A stretch of 29,519 nucleotides of DNA from JBNKDD01 sp050288085 (GCA_050288085.1 JBNKDD010000042.1:1-29519), one strand, 5' to 3'. Counted from the first letter of the stretch, positions 16,244 to 24,411 are shown. A program made the numbers and translations. Notes: generated from the sequence alone by a model not told the origin.

Positions 16244-16303
16244 CAATCCACAAACCCCATACTATAGTACTGTAGAGAGAAATGCTGAAATTGAGGACGT
16301 AAA

Positions 16304-17161
16304 CTATCTGTAGTTATTCTTGACCAGTTCAACTACACCCGAACGGATAGAGTATCGGGCGTTACAATGGCCACAGTGTAAGGCGCTGTTGCGTTCGATC
16401 AGTGGAGCCTGTAGACAATGGGGGCACTGCAATATCTCGTTTGCTGCCATGATGCTGCCTTTGGGTTGGTAGCCCGCTTTCCATCCCCAGACCAGATCGT
16501 AATCAACCTGCCATCGTTCGATCTGGATGTTGATTATATTAAGGGCACTGAGAACATCGGTAAATTCTTCGGGGCTGTGCGTTTTTCCAGGCATAAAATT
16601 GGCCTGATTTCCTGCGCGCCGCGTCGTGAGCAGGAAGCCTCCCGGTATCAGCACCCGGACCGCTTCGGCTAACTGTGCCTCTGGATCGGGGGTAAATTCT
16701 AACATTTCAAGGCAGGTCACGGCATCAAAGCTTTCATCAGGAAAAGGGAGGCGGCTGGCATCGTGCCACAGCAGGGTGAGCCGATCCGCAAATGGCTGTG
16801 ATTTACTGGCTGCGACTGCCAGCATTTTCCGCGAATCGTCAATGCCGATCACTTTCCCTTTAAAAGTGGGCTGTTCGAAAAGTGTTAAAGGAAGCCGGGC
16901 CGTGCCGACAGCAATATCCAGTACAAGTGAAGTGGGGTTTTCTTGCAGAACCATCGCTAGCGGGCGACCCAGAAAGTAGGTTTCTGCTTCCCGGTCAAAC
17001 TGTTTGATCCGGTCGTAGCGGTTGGCCGTGATATCGTACAGCCAGGTGACCATCCCCTGGCCGAGATAAACACCCTCTGCGAGAATGATCTGCCAGTAGA
17101 ACAGCAGCCCCAGGATGGCTGCGGCTCCAACGGTCAATGCCCAGATCAGCCAACCGGGCAT
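16304..17161 (-). CDS. Membrane-tethered SAM methyltransferase with C-terminal zinc ribbon
   Basis: A 285-residue protein. One N-terminal hydrophobic helix (about 5-27) probably anchors it to the membrane. Residues 45-225 are a class I methyltransferase with motif I VLDIAVGTA (80-88) and VIGIDDS. The last 42 residues form a zinc ribbon of Trm112/YbaR type, with Cys pairs 246/249 (CPHC) and 263/266 (CGHC). This kind of ribbon is seen on partners of RNA or protein methyltransferases and also on quinone/lipid enzymes, so the acceptor is unclear; the anchor suggests a lipid or envelope substrate. Its ATG overlaps the previous stop (TAATG), which indicates translational coupling with the SDR gene. 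Confidence 0.8.
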   Translation of the reverse strand: MPGWLIWALTVGAAAILGLLFYWQIILAEGVYLGQGMVTWLYDITANRYDRIKQFDREAETYFLGRPLAMVLQENPTSLVLDIAVGTARLPLTLFEQPTFKGKVIGIDDSRKMLAVAASKSQPFADRLTLLWHDASRLPFPDESFDAVTCLEMLEFTPDPEAQLAEAVRVLIPGGFLLTTRRAGNQANFMPGKTHSPEEFTDVLSALNIINIQIERWQVDYDLVWGWKAGYQPKGSIMAANEILQCPHCLQAPLIERNSALHCGHCNARYSIRSGVVELVKNNYR

Positions 17162-18153
17162 TAGATCAGCCCTTCGTCACGCAGCCACAGTTCGCTGCAT
17201 TTTAAGCCTTCCTCAAGCGTGACTCTGGGCTGCCATCCTAATAACTGCTTGGCCTGTTGGTTGCTTGTCCAACCAGTGCCAACAAATTGATTGTAGAGGT
17301 ATTTTAAGTTGCGCCATGTGAAAGGGTTAGCCACTGTAAGGAGAATACGGGCTAACCAGCCTGGCATATAGAGTGCTCTACGGGTTGGGATCATTGCCAT
17401 ATAGCCGGAGAAAAACTCTGCCAGGGTAATCGGTCCATCTCCTACCCCATTAAATACCCTGCCGACAGCGTTGGGATGTGTGGCGCATAACACTAACAAT
17501 TCAACCAGATCGTCAATGTATATGACTGGGGCCGTCCCCCGGCCATGATTAACCATGGGGAAAACGCCGCGCCGGGCCATGTCTGCCATCCGAATTGTCC
17601 AACCTGGTGACCCCGGTCCGTATACCATCCCCGGTCTAACAATGGCATAGTCTAAGCCGGTTTGCCGGGCTACCTGGTGGAGCATTTCTTCGGATTGGAT
17701 TTTCGTGTCGCCATAAGTGTCGCCATAGGGTTTGAGTTCGGCTCCTTCGTCAACATCTCTATCGCCATGCAGACCGTATACAGCAACGCTGCTGGTATAA
17801 ACGAAGCGTTCGATATTTGCTGCTGCGCTGATCTCGGCCAATCGGCGGGTTGCTTCAACGTTGACTACTGAGGCGTTGTCAGGATTTTTGTTGGGGTTCA
17901 ACCAGGCGGCGATGTGCATGACGATTTGCACATTATCGTTGATGATCGATTCCATGCGGACGTGGTCGATAATATCGCCCTGGACGACTTCGATGCCCAG
18001 TTTACGCAGGCTGTCACCTTTACCGGGAGTACGTTCCAGTGCGAGGACATGTGCCCCTTCCTGATGTAAACGCCGGGCTAGATGTCCCCCGATGAATCCT
18101 GTTGCTCCTGTAACCAGGATTCGTTTACCGGTTAAGTTATCGGGTTTTGTCAT
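17161..18153 (-). CDS. NAD-dependent epimerase/dehydratase (extended SDR)
   Basis: A 330-residue extended short-chain dehydrogenase/reductase. The NAD-binding TGATGFIGG motif is at 15-23, catalytic Ser/Thr in YTSSVAVYG (119-127) and the YxxxK pair Tyr147/Lys151. Length and motifs fit the GalE/3-beta-HSD-like group, which act on nucleotide sugars, sterols or similar. The NWLAR- and PMVNHGRGTAPVIYIDDLV-type segments (here 212-218 region) match the hopanoid/3-beta-HSD side as well as sugar enzymes, so I do not pick a substrate. The ATG overlaps the stop of the GHMP gene (ATGA) and the stop overlaps the methyltransferase start (TAATG). Confidence 0.85.
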   Translation of the reverse strand: MTKPDNLTGKRILVTGATGFIGGHLARRLHQEGAHVLALERTPGKGDSLRKLGIEVVQGDIIDHVRMESIINDNVQIVMHIAAWLNPNKNPDNASVVNVEATRRLAEISAAANIERFVYTSSVAVYGLHGDRDVDEGAELKPYGDTYGDTKIQSEEMLHQVARQTGLDYAIVRPGMVYGPGSPGWTIRMADMARRGVFPMVNHGRGTAPVIYIDDLVELLVLCATHPNAVGRVFNGVGDGPITLAEFFSGYMAMIPTRRALYMPGWLARILLTVANPFTWRNLKYLYNQFVGTGWTSNQQAKQLLGWQPRVTLEEGLKCSELWLRDEGLI

Positions 18154-19259
18154 GTGCCTGCCTGGATTTTGCCGTTGGCGGGTGCAGATTCCTTTGCACC
18201 ATTAAGTTTCTGCTCCGATTTTTCTTCAGGTTTGATGGCTTGCTGGGCAACCTTCAGCGGTGTCCCTGGCCCATTCTCAGGCGATGATTTGATGGGGACC
18301 GGTGCAGCCAGATCACTGGCAGGTACGGGCCGCCGCTGTCTATCGAATGACATGCTGGCTGCCATTTCGCTGATGCTGATCCCCTGGGTGTCAAGGGGTA
18401 GTATCCAGGTGCGGGCAAATGATCCCGTCACCCGCTCAAATACCCGTGCCATTTGGTGGGCGATCTCTTCGTGTCCCTGTTCAGAGAAGGCGACCAGAGC
18501 AGGGCCTAAGCCGCTCACGGACACGGATGCAGCACCATAACGCTGTGCAATTTCAACGACCTGCTGATAGCCTGGAATACACTGCTGGCAGATCGGCTCA
18601 TGTAGGCGATCTTGCATGGCCTGGCGCAGCAAACCGTAGTTCCCGGTACTGAGCGCACGCATTACCAGATTGGCCCGCCCGATACTGAAAATCGTATCCG
18701 ATAGGCTCACAGACTGTGGAAAGGCGTCAGGGCGGGGCCGTTCACCTTCTAATGGCAGGACGACGATCACGTACATCGGGACGACCGGCACAGTTGCATA
18801 GACTAATTCATCTGTATCATAGCTGCTGATAACCAGCCCGCCGTGAAGCGCTGCCGTTGCTGCATTGGGACGTCCGTCCATGTCGATAGCGATTCGCAGC
18901 ATCTCATCACGATCTAAGGGGCTACCAAGCAGCACATTGGCCGCTACAACTCCCCCAAGCAGGGCTGCTGCACTGCTGCCTAAACCGCTCCCCGGTGGGA
19001 TATTGTTTTCAAGGCGCACCCGAAGTCCGCTCGGTACCAGCCCAGCCCGCCGGAAAACTTCAATAGCTGCACGGACAACCATATTGTTGGGAGTGTCAGG
19101 TAGACTGTCTCCGCCTTCTCCGTGCAGGTCAAATTCTAGCCCATATTCGATTTCGCTCAGCTCCACCACATTATATAAGCCGAGTGCCAGCGCCATGCTG
19201 TTTAAACCCGGTCCGAGATTCGATGTGGTGGCCGGAACCGTTACACGCACCTTAGTCAT
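18150..19259 (-). CDS. Homoserine-kinase-like GHMP protein with altered active-site residues
   Basis: A 369-residue protein with ThrB/homoserine kinase layout in residues 1-305: VPATTSNLGPGLNSMALAL near the N-terminus, the ATP-binding PPGSGLGSSAA loop (88-98) and a C-terminal GGP-like VSGLGPALVAF segment. Two conserved positions differ from homoserine kinases. The usual GPGFD is GPGLN (Asp to Asn20), and the usual H-P-D-N-V-A-P is R-P-N-A-A-T-A (Asp and Asn lost, 130-136). These residues contact homoserine in known structures, so function as a homoserine kinase is doubtful. The last 65 or so residues are a Pro/Ala/Lys-rich, probably disordered tail not found in ThrB. It starts an operon with the SDR and methyltransferase genes. 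There is no strong Shine-Dalgarno sequence. Confidence 0.75.
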   Translation of the reverse strand: MTKVRVTVPATTSNLGPGLNSMALALGLYNVVELSEIEYGLEFDLHGEGGDSLPDTPNNMVVRAAIEVFRRAGLVPSGLRVRLENNIPPGSGLGSSAAALLGGVVAANVLLGSPLDRDEMLRIAIDMDGRPNAATAALHGGLVISSYDTDELVYATVPVVPMYVIVVLPLEGERPRPDAFPQSVSLSDTIFSIGRANLVMRALSTGNYGLLRQAMQDRLHEPICQQCIPGYQQVVEIAQRYGAASVSVSGLGPALVAFSEQGHEEIAHQMARVFERVTGSFARTWILPLDTQGISISEMAASMSFDRQRRPVPASDLAAPVPIKSSPENGPGTPLKVAQQAIKPEEKSEQKLNGAKESAPANGKIQAGT

Positions 19260-19332
19260 TACAGAAATCTCGCAAGGAAAGACTCAAAAATCCACATAAG
19301 TTGGTTACAGAAAATGGGATGGCAATTACCCA

Positions 19333-19361
19333 AGTGTAGCCCTTGCTGACCCACAACGCAA
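19333..19361 (-). promoter_or_regulatory. Promoter of the GHMP-SDR-methyltransferase operon
   Basis: On the minus strand TTGCGT (19356-19361), a 17-nt spacer and TACACT (19333-19338) make a fair promoter. The expected transcription start is about 70 nt before the ATG at 19259. Confidence 0.45.
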
Positions 19362-19460
19362 GAGAATATTTATCAAGTGGTAATGTGTTTTCTCCGCCAA
19401 GATTAACGGGTCGTTCAACCGGCCTTTGGATATTATTTTCGGTTTAGCTTGAATTTGAAA

Positions 19461-19489
19461 TTGCGCCTGGTTGCACAACCCGGTATAAT
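19461..19489 (+). promoter_or_regulatory. Promoter of the 19565-22046 operon
   Basis: TTGCGC (19461-19466), a 17-nt spacer and a perfect TATAAT (19484-19489). The start would lie near 19496, about 70 nt before the coding start. Confidence 0.6.
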
Positions 19490-19564
19490 CACGCGCGTGA
19501 AAATAGACCTCATACTAATTCAATCCCCAGTATATATCATGTGGCAAAATGGAGGCCGTTCGGG

Positions 19565-21145
19565 GTGGTAAAACAAAAAACCCAGACACCAGAATACTGG
19601 GTTGATACCTTCCAAATGGAACCAGATGATATAGACTACTTATATCAAGTCTTGCTGGAACGTGAAACCCCCTTATCTCTGGACGAGATGGCACTTGTCC
19701 TGGTTCGGCATCGTGTTCAGCAGGATGAGGCTCAACCCAAGAAGAAAAGCCCAACTGGTATCGTCTATCGCCCAGCCGATCAGTATCAGGTTGGGGAGCA
19801 GCTTGTTTTCCCGGCGATGGATTCTGTGACCGGTATTATCACTGATATCCGGGCAGGCGAAAACCCGGATTATGGCGAGTATCAGGTTATATCCGTTGAA
19901 TTCGAAGACGGGGAAACGGCAGAGTTCGCCAGCGGCTTAACCGTTAATCATGTCCTCAATGATCAAGAGCCCGACATTGTTGAGGATGAGACTCAACTGA
20001 AGACGCCAGAAGAACTCTTCATTGAGTATGGGGGAGAAGTTGCTCTGACTCTGGAAGAGAATTTGCTGCAACACGATGACCTTGTCCGGTTGGCCGGACG
20101 CTGGTTCCCCCGCTCTTTGCTGGTTGATATCAACGTCGGCCACCTCAATCTGGCTGAGGCTATTTTGGATTTAAGTGGCGGCGGTCCTATGACCACCAAC
20201 GAGCTCATTGAGCAGATCGGCTTGCTGGATGATGATAATCCCCGGCTGGTTGAATTCTCTATGAATTTTGGACTTCAAGAGGATGACCGGTTTGATGAGG
20301 TCGGCGCAGCAGGACAGATATTATGGTTCCTGACTCGCCTTGAGCCCCCTGAAGTTCTGAATACGCCTCGCCGCCTGACCTATACACCTGTCCCTTACAA
20401 TCCCGATGTGCTCACGCCTGAGCTGCGCGAGATTGAAGAGGAGATTGGTGACGAGCACTCAGATATTCCTGTCCCGCGAGGGCATTATCCAGATTCGATC
20501 ACGCTGACTCTGACTTACCCGCATCATCGGGCCGGTACTTTACCGCTCTCACCTCAACTGCGGTCGCTTTTCCCAACGGCTTATGAAGCACCGCGAATTC
20601 GTTTTACGCTCATTGATGATGAGACGGGTGAGGAGTTTCCTGCCTGGGTGGTGCGAAAAGCAGGCTATGTTTATGGGCTTGCTGAATGGTTGGAACGGCA
20701 TGCTATTCCAGTCGGGACTTACCTGACTATCAAGCGTACGGAAGACCCTGGTCGGGTAGCGCTGACCTATGGTCGGCATCGCCCCCGTGTCGAGTGGGTG
20801 TTGACAGCTCTGGTGGATGGTGAGAACCTCAAGTTTGATAATCTTCGCCGCCCGGTAGGCACTGAATTTGATGACTTAATGATCATTGATGTGCTTGACC
20901 CTGAAGCGGTGGATACGGTCTGGCAGCTTCATACCCGGCGTGAAACACCATTGGAAAACCTGATGGTTGATCTGTTCCGGAAATTGGCTCCGCTAACTCC
21001 CCAGGGACACGTTCATGTCAAGACACTTTACAGTGTCGTCAACGTTCTCCGACGATGCCCTCCTGGGCCAATTTTTGCGGCGCTGGTGACCTCTCCACAG
21101 TTCGAGCATGTTGGTGGCCCGTACTGGCATCTTAAAGAAGCTTAA
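19565..21145 (+). CDS. Unrecognised 526-residue protein with winged-helix-like segments
   Basis: I do not recognise this protein. Its N-terminus (about 10-55, EYWVDTFQMEPDDIDYLYQVLL then SLDEMALVLVRHR) looks like a helix-turn-helix or winged-helix unit. A compact beta-rich piece (about 70-120, YQVGEQLVFP...VISVEFEDGE) resembles a small SH3/KOW-like barrel. Residues 200-260 (PMTTNELIEQIGLL...) repeat the winged-helix-like pattern seen in HARE-HTH/RpoE-delta domains. The rest is mixed alpha/beta. It is very acidic and has no signal peptide or membrane helix, so it is cytoplasmic and perhaps DNA- or RNA-related. The start is GTG 19565, with GGAGG 9 nt upstream; a GTG at 19541 is in frame but has no such site. 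Domain readings are inference from pattern only. Confidence 0.75.
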   Translation: MVKQKTQTPEYWVDTFQMEPDDIDYLYQVLLERETPLSLDEMALVLVRHRVQQDEAQPKKKSPTGIVYRPADQYQVGEQLVFPAMDSVTGIITDIRAGENPDYGEYQVISVEFEDGETAEFASGLTVNHVLNDQEPDIVEDETQLKTPEELFIEYGGEVALTLEENLLQHDDLVRLAGRWFPRSLLVDINVGHLNLAEAILDLSGGGPMTTNELIEQIGLLDDDNPRLVEFSMNFGLQEDDRFDEVGAAGQILWFLTRLEPPEVLNTPRRLTYTPVPYNPDVLTPELREIEEEIGDEHSDIPVPRGHYPDSITLTLTYPHHRAGTLPLSPQLRSLFPTAYEAPRIRFTLIDDETGEEFPAWVVRKAGYVYGLAEWLERHAIPVGTYLTIKRTEDPGRVALTYGRHRPRVEWVLTALVDGENLKFDNLRRPVGTEFDDLMIIDVLDPEAVDTVWQLHTRRETPLENLMVDLFRKLAPLTPQGHVHVKTLYSVVNVLRRCPPGPIFAALVTSPQFEHVGGPYWHLKEA

Positions 21146-21174
21146 CCGTCAGTCATAATTCAGGAGAGAGACTT

Positions 21175-21624
21175 TTGTCCATGTCAAGACCGTCCCCCCC
21201 GGCTGGTTCGATGCGGCGACCAACATTAAAAACCCGGTTTTGTATTGATTACAATTGGTGGGAGGAATCCGGTCAGGATTTGCGCGTTCACATGCAGCAA
21301 ATCTGCAAGGAGTATGGGCAAGACCTTGGGACCGAGGTCGATTCCAACGCCGAGTTGGATTGGATCGATCCGGTTACCGGCCAGATCTGGCGAGTTGATC
21401 TGCTTACCTATACTTTCCGGGAGGTATGTGGACGGCATCCTGACTTTATCACCGAACGCACCTCGTTAATTGATGCTGTTTTTCGCACATTGTTAGCCTT
21501 TGGTAATCGCCCCATGACGCCGATTGAACTGTCTGATTGGACGGGGAGATCGGCAGATATGATCTTACGAACGCTTGCCGGGCGTACCGTATATAAGGGT
21601 ATCCGCCCCTGTAACGATACATAA
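21175..21624 (+). CDS. Unrecognised 149-residue soluble protein
   Basis: A small soluble protein that I cannot assign. A proline-rich basic N-terminus is followed by NWWEESGQDLRVHMQQICKEYGQDLG, a beta segment around WIDPVTGQIWRVDLLTYTFRE, and a C-terminal helical part (RPMTPIELSDWTGRSADMILRTLAG) that reads like a helix-turn-helix. The start is either TTG 21175, with AGGAG 8 nt upstream, or ATG 21181, with 14 nt spacing; the spacing favours TTG. It follows the 526-residue gene by 29 nt and precedes the DUF302 gene by 14 nt, so the three are probably one operon. Confidence 0.7.
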   Translation: MSMSRPSPPAGSMRRPTLKTRFCIDYNWWEESGQDLRVHMQQICKEYGQDLGTEVDSNAELDWIDPVTGQIWRVDLLTYTFREVCGRHPDFITERTSLIDAVFRTLLAFGNRPMTPIELSDWTGRSADMILRTLAGRTVYKGIRPCNDT

Positions 21625-21638
21625 TCCAGGATCCGCCG

Positions 21639-22046
21639 GTGACTGATCAATCTCTCGCTTTTCAAGCTGTACTCCCGATTGCCTATAATGATGCAATTGA
21701 TCGTGTGCGTGATGCACTCAAACAAGAGGGCTTTGGTGTCCTGACCCAGATCGATGTCAAGGCTACTCTCAAGGAAAAGCTGGATGAGGATTTCCGCCCA
21801 TATGTGATTCTCGGTGCGTGCAATCCGCCGCTTGCTCACCGGGCTTTGCAGGCCGATTCGCTGGTTGGCGTGATGCTGCCCTGCAATGTGACGGTCGAGG
21901 AGCATCCTGAAGGCGCGTTGGTAACGATCATGAACCCGGCTGTTATGATGGGGATGCCTCCCCTTTCTGAAAACGAAGCATTGAATGAAGTGGCGGTTGA
22001 GGCCCGTGCCCGGCTTGAGCGTGTGGTACAGGCTTTGCAGGGATAA
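21639..22046 (+). CDS. DUF302 domain protein
   Basis: A 135-residue protein of the DUF302 family. The family pattern is clear: an N-terminal strand and helix (AIDRVRDALKQEGFGVLTQIDVKATLKEKL), then YVILGACNPPLAHRAL, the LLPCNVTV-type strand (here MLPCNVTVEE) and the MM-rich C-terminal helix start (VMMGMPPLS). The conserved Cys in GACNP and LPCN are present. Function is not known; members occur beside sulfur, metal and redox genes. GTG start at 21639 with AGGA 9 nt upstream. It is last in its operon and is followed by hairpins and a strong terminator. Confidence 0.85.
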   Translation: MTDQSLAFQAVLPIAYNDAIDRVRDALKQEGFGVLTQIDVKATLKEKLDEDFRPYVILGACNPPLAHRALQADSLVGVMLPCNVTVEEHPEGALVTIMNPAVMMGMPPLSENEALNEVAVEARARLERVVQALQG

Positions 22047-22124
22047 GCCAAATGGCTCGCACCAGGATAGGCGAATTCCCGCTTCTCTGGCTCAAGTGCC
22101 CGGTATATACTGAGATTGTCTCTG

Positions 22125-22141
22125 GCTTCACCCCCTGAAGC
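22125..22141 (+). other. Small hairpin before the terminator
   Basis: A 6-bp perfect stem GCTTCA/TGAAGC with a CCCCC loop lies directly before the terminator stem and shares its last base region with it. It could be a processing or 3'-end stability element. Confidence 0.4.
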
Positions 22142-22181
22142 ACCGCCGTCCGATCACTAATTGCGGTCGGCGGTTTGCTTT
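22142..22181 (+). terminator. Rho-independent terminator of the DUF302 operon
   Basis: The stem ACCGCCG-T-CCG pairs with CGG-T-CGGCGGT across an 11-nt loop (arms 22142-22152 and 22164-22174), followed by TTGCTTTTT. It separates the DUF302 operon from the tRNA promoter. Confidence 0.8.
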
Positions 22182-22185
22182 TTCC

Positions 22186-22214
22186 TTGACGGATTGTTTT
22201 TCCTCGGCTAGAAT
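22186..22214 (+). promoter_or_regulatory. Promoter of tRNA-Arg
   Basis: TTGACG (22186-22191), a 17-nt spacer and TAGAAT (22209-22214), each matching consensus at five of six bases. The start would fall about 16 nt before the tRNA. Confidence 0.75.
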
Positions 22215-22236
22215 GCGGTTGACAAAATAGAATTTT

Positions 22237-22309
22237 GCCCCCGTAGCTCAAAGGATAGAGCAACAGTCTTCTAAACTGTAGGCTACAGGTTCGAATCCTG
22301 TCGGGGGCG
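22237..22309 (+). tRNA. tRNA-Arg (anticodon TCT)
   Basis: A 73-nt cloverleaf: acceptor stem GCCCCCG/CGGGGGC, D arm GCTC...GAGC, anticodon stem ACAGT/ACTGT with loop CTTCTAA (anticodon TCT, reading AGA), a 5-nt variable loop and T arm ACAGG/CCTGT with TTCGAAT. All stems pair perfectly. The CCA end is not encoded; the discriminator base is G. It has its own promoter and terminator. Confidence 0.97.
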
Positions 22310-22316
22310 TATCCTG

Positions 22317-22352
22317 CCCGTGAAGTTTATGTCCTCACGGGTATTCTGTTTG
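22317..22352 (+). terminator. Terminator after tRNA-Arg
   Basis: A 7-bp stem CCCGTGA/TCACGGG (22317-22323, 22335-22341) is followed by TATTCTGTTTG, a moderately T-rich tail, 8 nt after the tRNA. Confidence 0.6.
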
Positions 22353-22526
22353 TATGGGCAGGTGGCTTCGATATATCTGAAAGAGCCGGTCATTACAGTT
22401 AATATACATTGGCCTCGTAATGCTGGATGCCAGCTTGAAACGTGTTATAAATAGGATGCAAGGTTACGTTGCAAGCATTGTGCCTGCCCGGCAGAGATGT
22501 TTTAATCGTTTAAGGTCTGATTTTTT

Positions 22527-24320
22527 GTGACCCCTCAGAGTCTTTTACTCCTGACAATTATTGGTATTGTCACCATACTCCTGATCACCGACCGGATCCG
22601 TTCCGATCTGATAGCCTTACTTACCCTGATAGTCCTTGGCTTGACTGGACTTGTCAGCCCGGTTGACTTGTTTTCGGGGTTCAGCCGCTCTGCTGTCATT
22701 ACCATTATGGCGCTGTTTATCATCACTGCCGGGTTAGAGCGAACCGGGGCCACCCAGGTGCTTGGTAAACATCTAGCGCGGATAGCCGGAACCAGCGAAG
22801 TCCGGGCGGTGGCGGTCATCATGGCGGCTGCTGCTGCCCTATCGTTGGTCATGAACACCATCGCATCAACGGCAGTATTGCTGCCGCTAGTGGTCGGATT
22901 AGCCCGCCAGACCAATCTGAAGCTGTCTAAACTACTGATGCCGCTTTCTTTCGGTTCTTTGCTGGGTGGCATGGCAACCATCTTCACAACGGCCAATATC
23001 CTGGTGAGTTCTGCCCTGGTTGATCAGGGTTACAAACCCTTTGGTATTTTTGACTTTGCCCCGGTGGGTTTGCCTATGGCCGTGGCCGGGGTGATCTTTA
23101 TGGCGGTGGTGGGCCGCAAGATGCTGCCTGCGCATTCTTTAGGCGGAGAGAAGAATAACGGTCAGCGCAAGATGCGGCTCTCGGAAATGTACGGACTGCC
23201 GCAGTCTGTTTCGAGTGTTTACGTTAAGCCGGATTCCTGGCTGGCCGGGAGGACGCTGTCTGAAGGTGCCTGGGCCAGCCAACTAGGCATCAGTGTCGTG
23301 GGGATAACCCGAGGGGGGAAACACGTTCTGGCTCCTTCTCCTCAAGACCGGGTGCTGGAAGGGGATGTGGTGAGCTTCACCGGCACGCTCCAGGATCAAG
23401 ATGAGATAGATTACGGACTGGTTCGGACGAAAGGCCCCGACTGGCACGGTAAATTTATCTCCGGTGAGATCGGCCTGGTTGAGGCTGTATTGGCTCCACG
23501 TTCTCCTTTTGCGGGCAAAAAACTGACCGACCTGAGATTCCGCGAGAAGTTCAATCTTTCGGTCATCGCTCTCTGGCGAGAGGGAAAGACTTACCGTGAA
23601 GGGCTGGGAACCATGCCCCTGCGGTTTGGTGATGCCCTATTGTTGCAGGGAAGCTATGACCGGATCGATCTGCTCCGAGATGAGCCCAGCCTGATCGTCT
23701 TTAAGGAAAGTGCTGACGAGATTCCGCCAAACCCCAGGGCGTGGTTGGCGGTGGGATTGACGGCTGCTGCTGTGACGCTGTCCGCGCTCAATATTCTTCC
23801 TATCGCAGAGGCTACCTTTACCGCTGCTGTCTTTATGATCCTATCCGGCTGTCTGAGCATGGATGAAGCCTATCATGCTATTGAGTGGCAAGCCATCTTC
23901 CTTATCGCCGGTATGCTGCCGCTGGGGGTGGCGATGAGCAGTGCCGGTACCGCCAGCCTGATTGGCGATCTCCTGGTTAATCTGATGGGACACTGGGGGC
24001 CGCTTGCTCTGGCGGGGGGAATGTTTCTGGTAACTATGTTGTTCACTCAGGTCATCGGCGGGCAAACGACGGCGGTCGTCCTTGCGCCGATTGCGATTGC
24101 GGCGGCACAGAGCCTCCAAACCGATCCAAGAGCCATTTCAATTGCTGTCGCTGTTGCCTGCTCTACGGCATTCCTCACGCCCTTTGGGCATCCCAGTAAT
24201 GTGCTGGTGATGGGACCAGGAGGGTATACGACCAAAGACTACACACGTGTTGGACTGCTGCTTACCGCCTTGTTGTTTGTAGTGATGCTGATCAGCCTGG
24301 CTGTGTCCTGGGGAGTGTGA
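22527..24320 (+). CDS. SLC13/DASS-type permease with two RCK_C domains
   Basis: A 597-residue membrane transporter. About 6 helices come first (residues 5-200), then two TrkA_C/RCK_C regulatory domains in the cytoplasm (about 225-300 and 310-390), then a second set of helices (about 410-597). Typical sequence includes LVMNTIASTAVLLP, an early helical-hairpin loop, and near the C-terminus FGHPSNVLVMGPGGYTTKDY. The family moves Na+-coupled dicarboxylates, sulfate or related anions; the two RCK_C domains mark the bacterial SLC13-RCK subgroup, for which substrate is not fixed. The start is GTG 22527 with AAGG about 11 nt upstream, which is weak. A possible promoter is TTGTGC (22478) with TTTAAT (22501). 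It is followed by a separately promoted gene. Confidence 0.88.
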   Translation: MTPQSLLLLTIIGIVTILLITDRIRSDLIALLTLIVLGLTGLVSPVDLFSGFSRSAVITIMALFIITAGLERTGATQVLGKHLARIAGTSEVRAVAVIMAAAAALSLVMNTIASTAVLLPLVVGLARQTNLKLSKLLMPLSFGSLLGGMATIFTTANILVSSALVDQGYKPFGIFDFAPVGLPMAVAGVIFMAVVGRKMLPAHSLGGEKNNGQRKMRLSEMYGLPQSVSSVYVKPDSWLAGRTLSEGAWASQLGISVVGITRGGKHVLAPSPQDRVLEGDVVSFTGTLQDQDEIDYGLVRTKGPDWHGKFISGEIGLVEAVLAPRSPFAGKKLTDLRFREKFNLSVIALWREGKTYREGLGTMPLRFGDALLLQGSYDRIDLLRDEPSLIVFKESADEIPPNPRAWLAVGLTAAAVTLSALNILPIAEATFTAAVFMILSGCLSMDEAYHAIEWQAIFLIAGMLPLGVAMSSAGTASLIGDLLVNLMGHWGPLALAGGMFLVTMLFTQVIGGQTTAVVLAPIAIAAAQSLQTDPRAISIAVAVACSTAFLTPFGHPSNVLVMGPGGYTTKDYTRVGLLLTALLFVVMLISLAVSWGV

Positions 24321-24343
24321 CCAGATTGTCGATGCTGCTATTT

Positions 24344-24372
24344 ATGACCTGACTGCTGCTGGGCGATATAAT
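24344..24372 (+). promoter_or_regulatory. Promoter of the YgfZ-like gene
   Basis: ATGACC (24344-24349), a 17-nt spacer and a perfect TATAAT (24367-24372). The start would be near 24379, about 33 nt before the ATG. Confidence 0.55.
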
Positions 24373-24411
24373 CAGGTCGTGGATTGTCCAACGAGTTGAT
24401 TTTGAGGGGAT

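Noticed and set aside
19362..19460. Search of the divergent gap for a riboswitch or small RNA
   Set aside because: Apart from the two promoters I see no conserved aptamer-like core, strong hairpin or terminator.
21408..21905. 165-codon open frame on the minus strand
   Set aside because: It is antisense to the end of the 149-residue gene and the DUF302 gene, both of which have ribosome binding sites and, for DUF302, a clear family match.
22219..22224. Perfect TTGACA just before the tRNA
   Set aside because: No -10 follows at suitable distance except inside the tRNA itself; the promoter at 22186-22214 is better placed.
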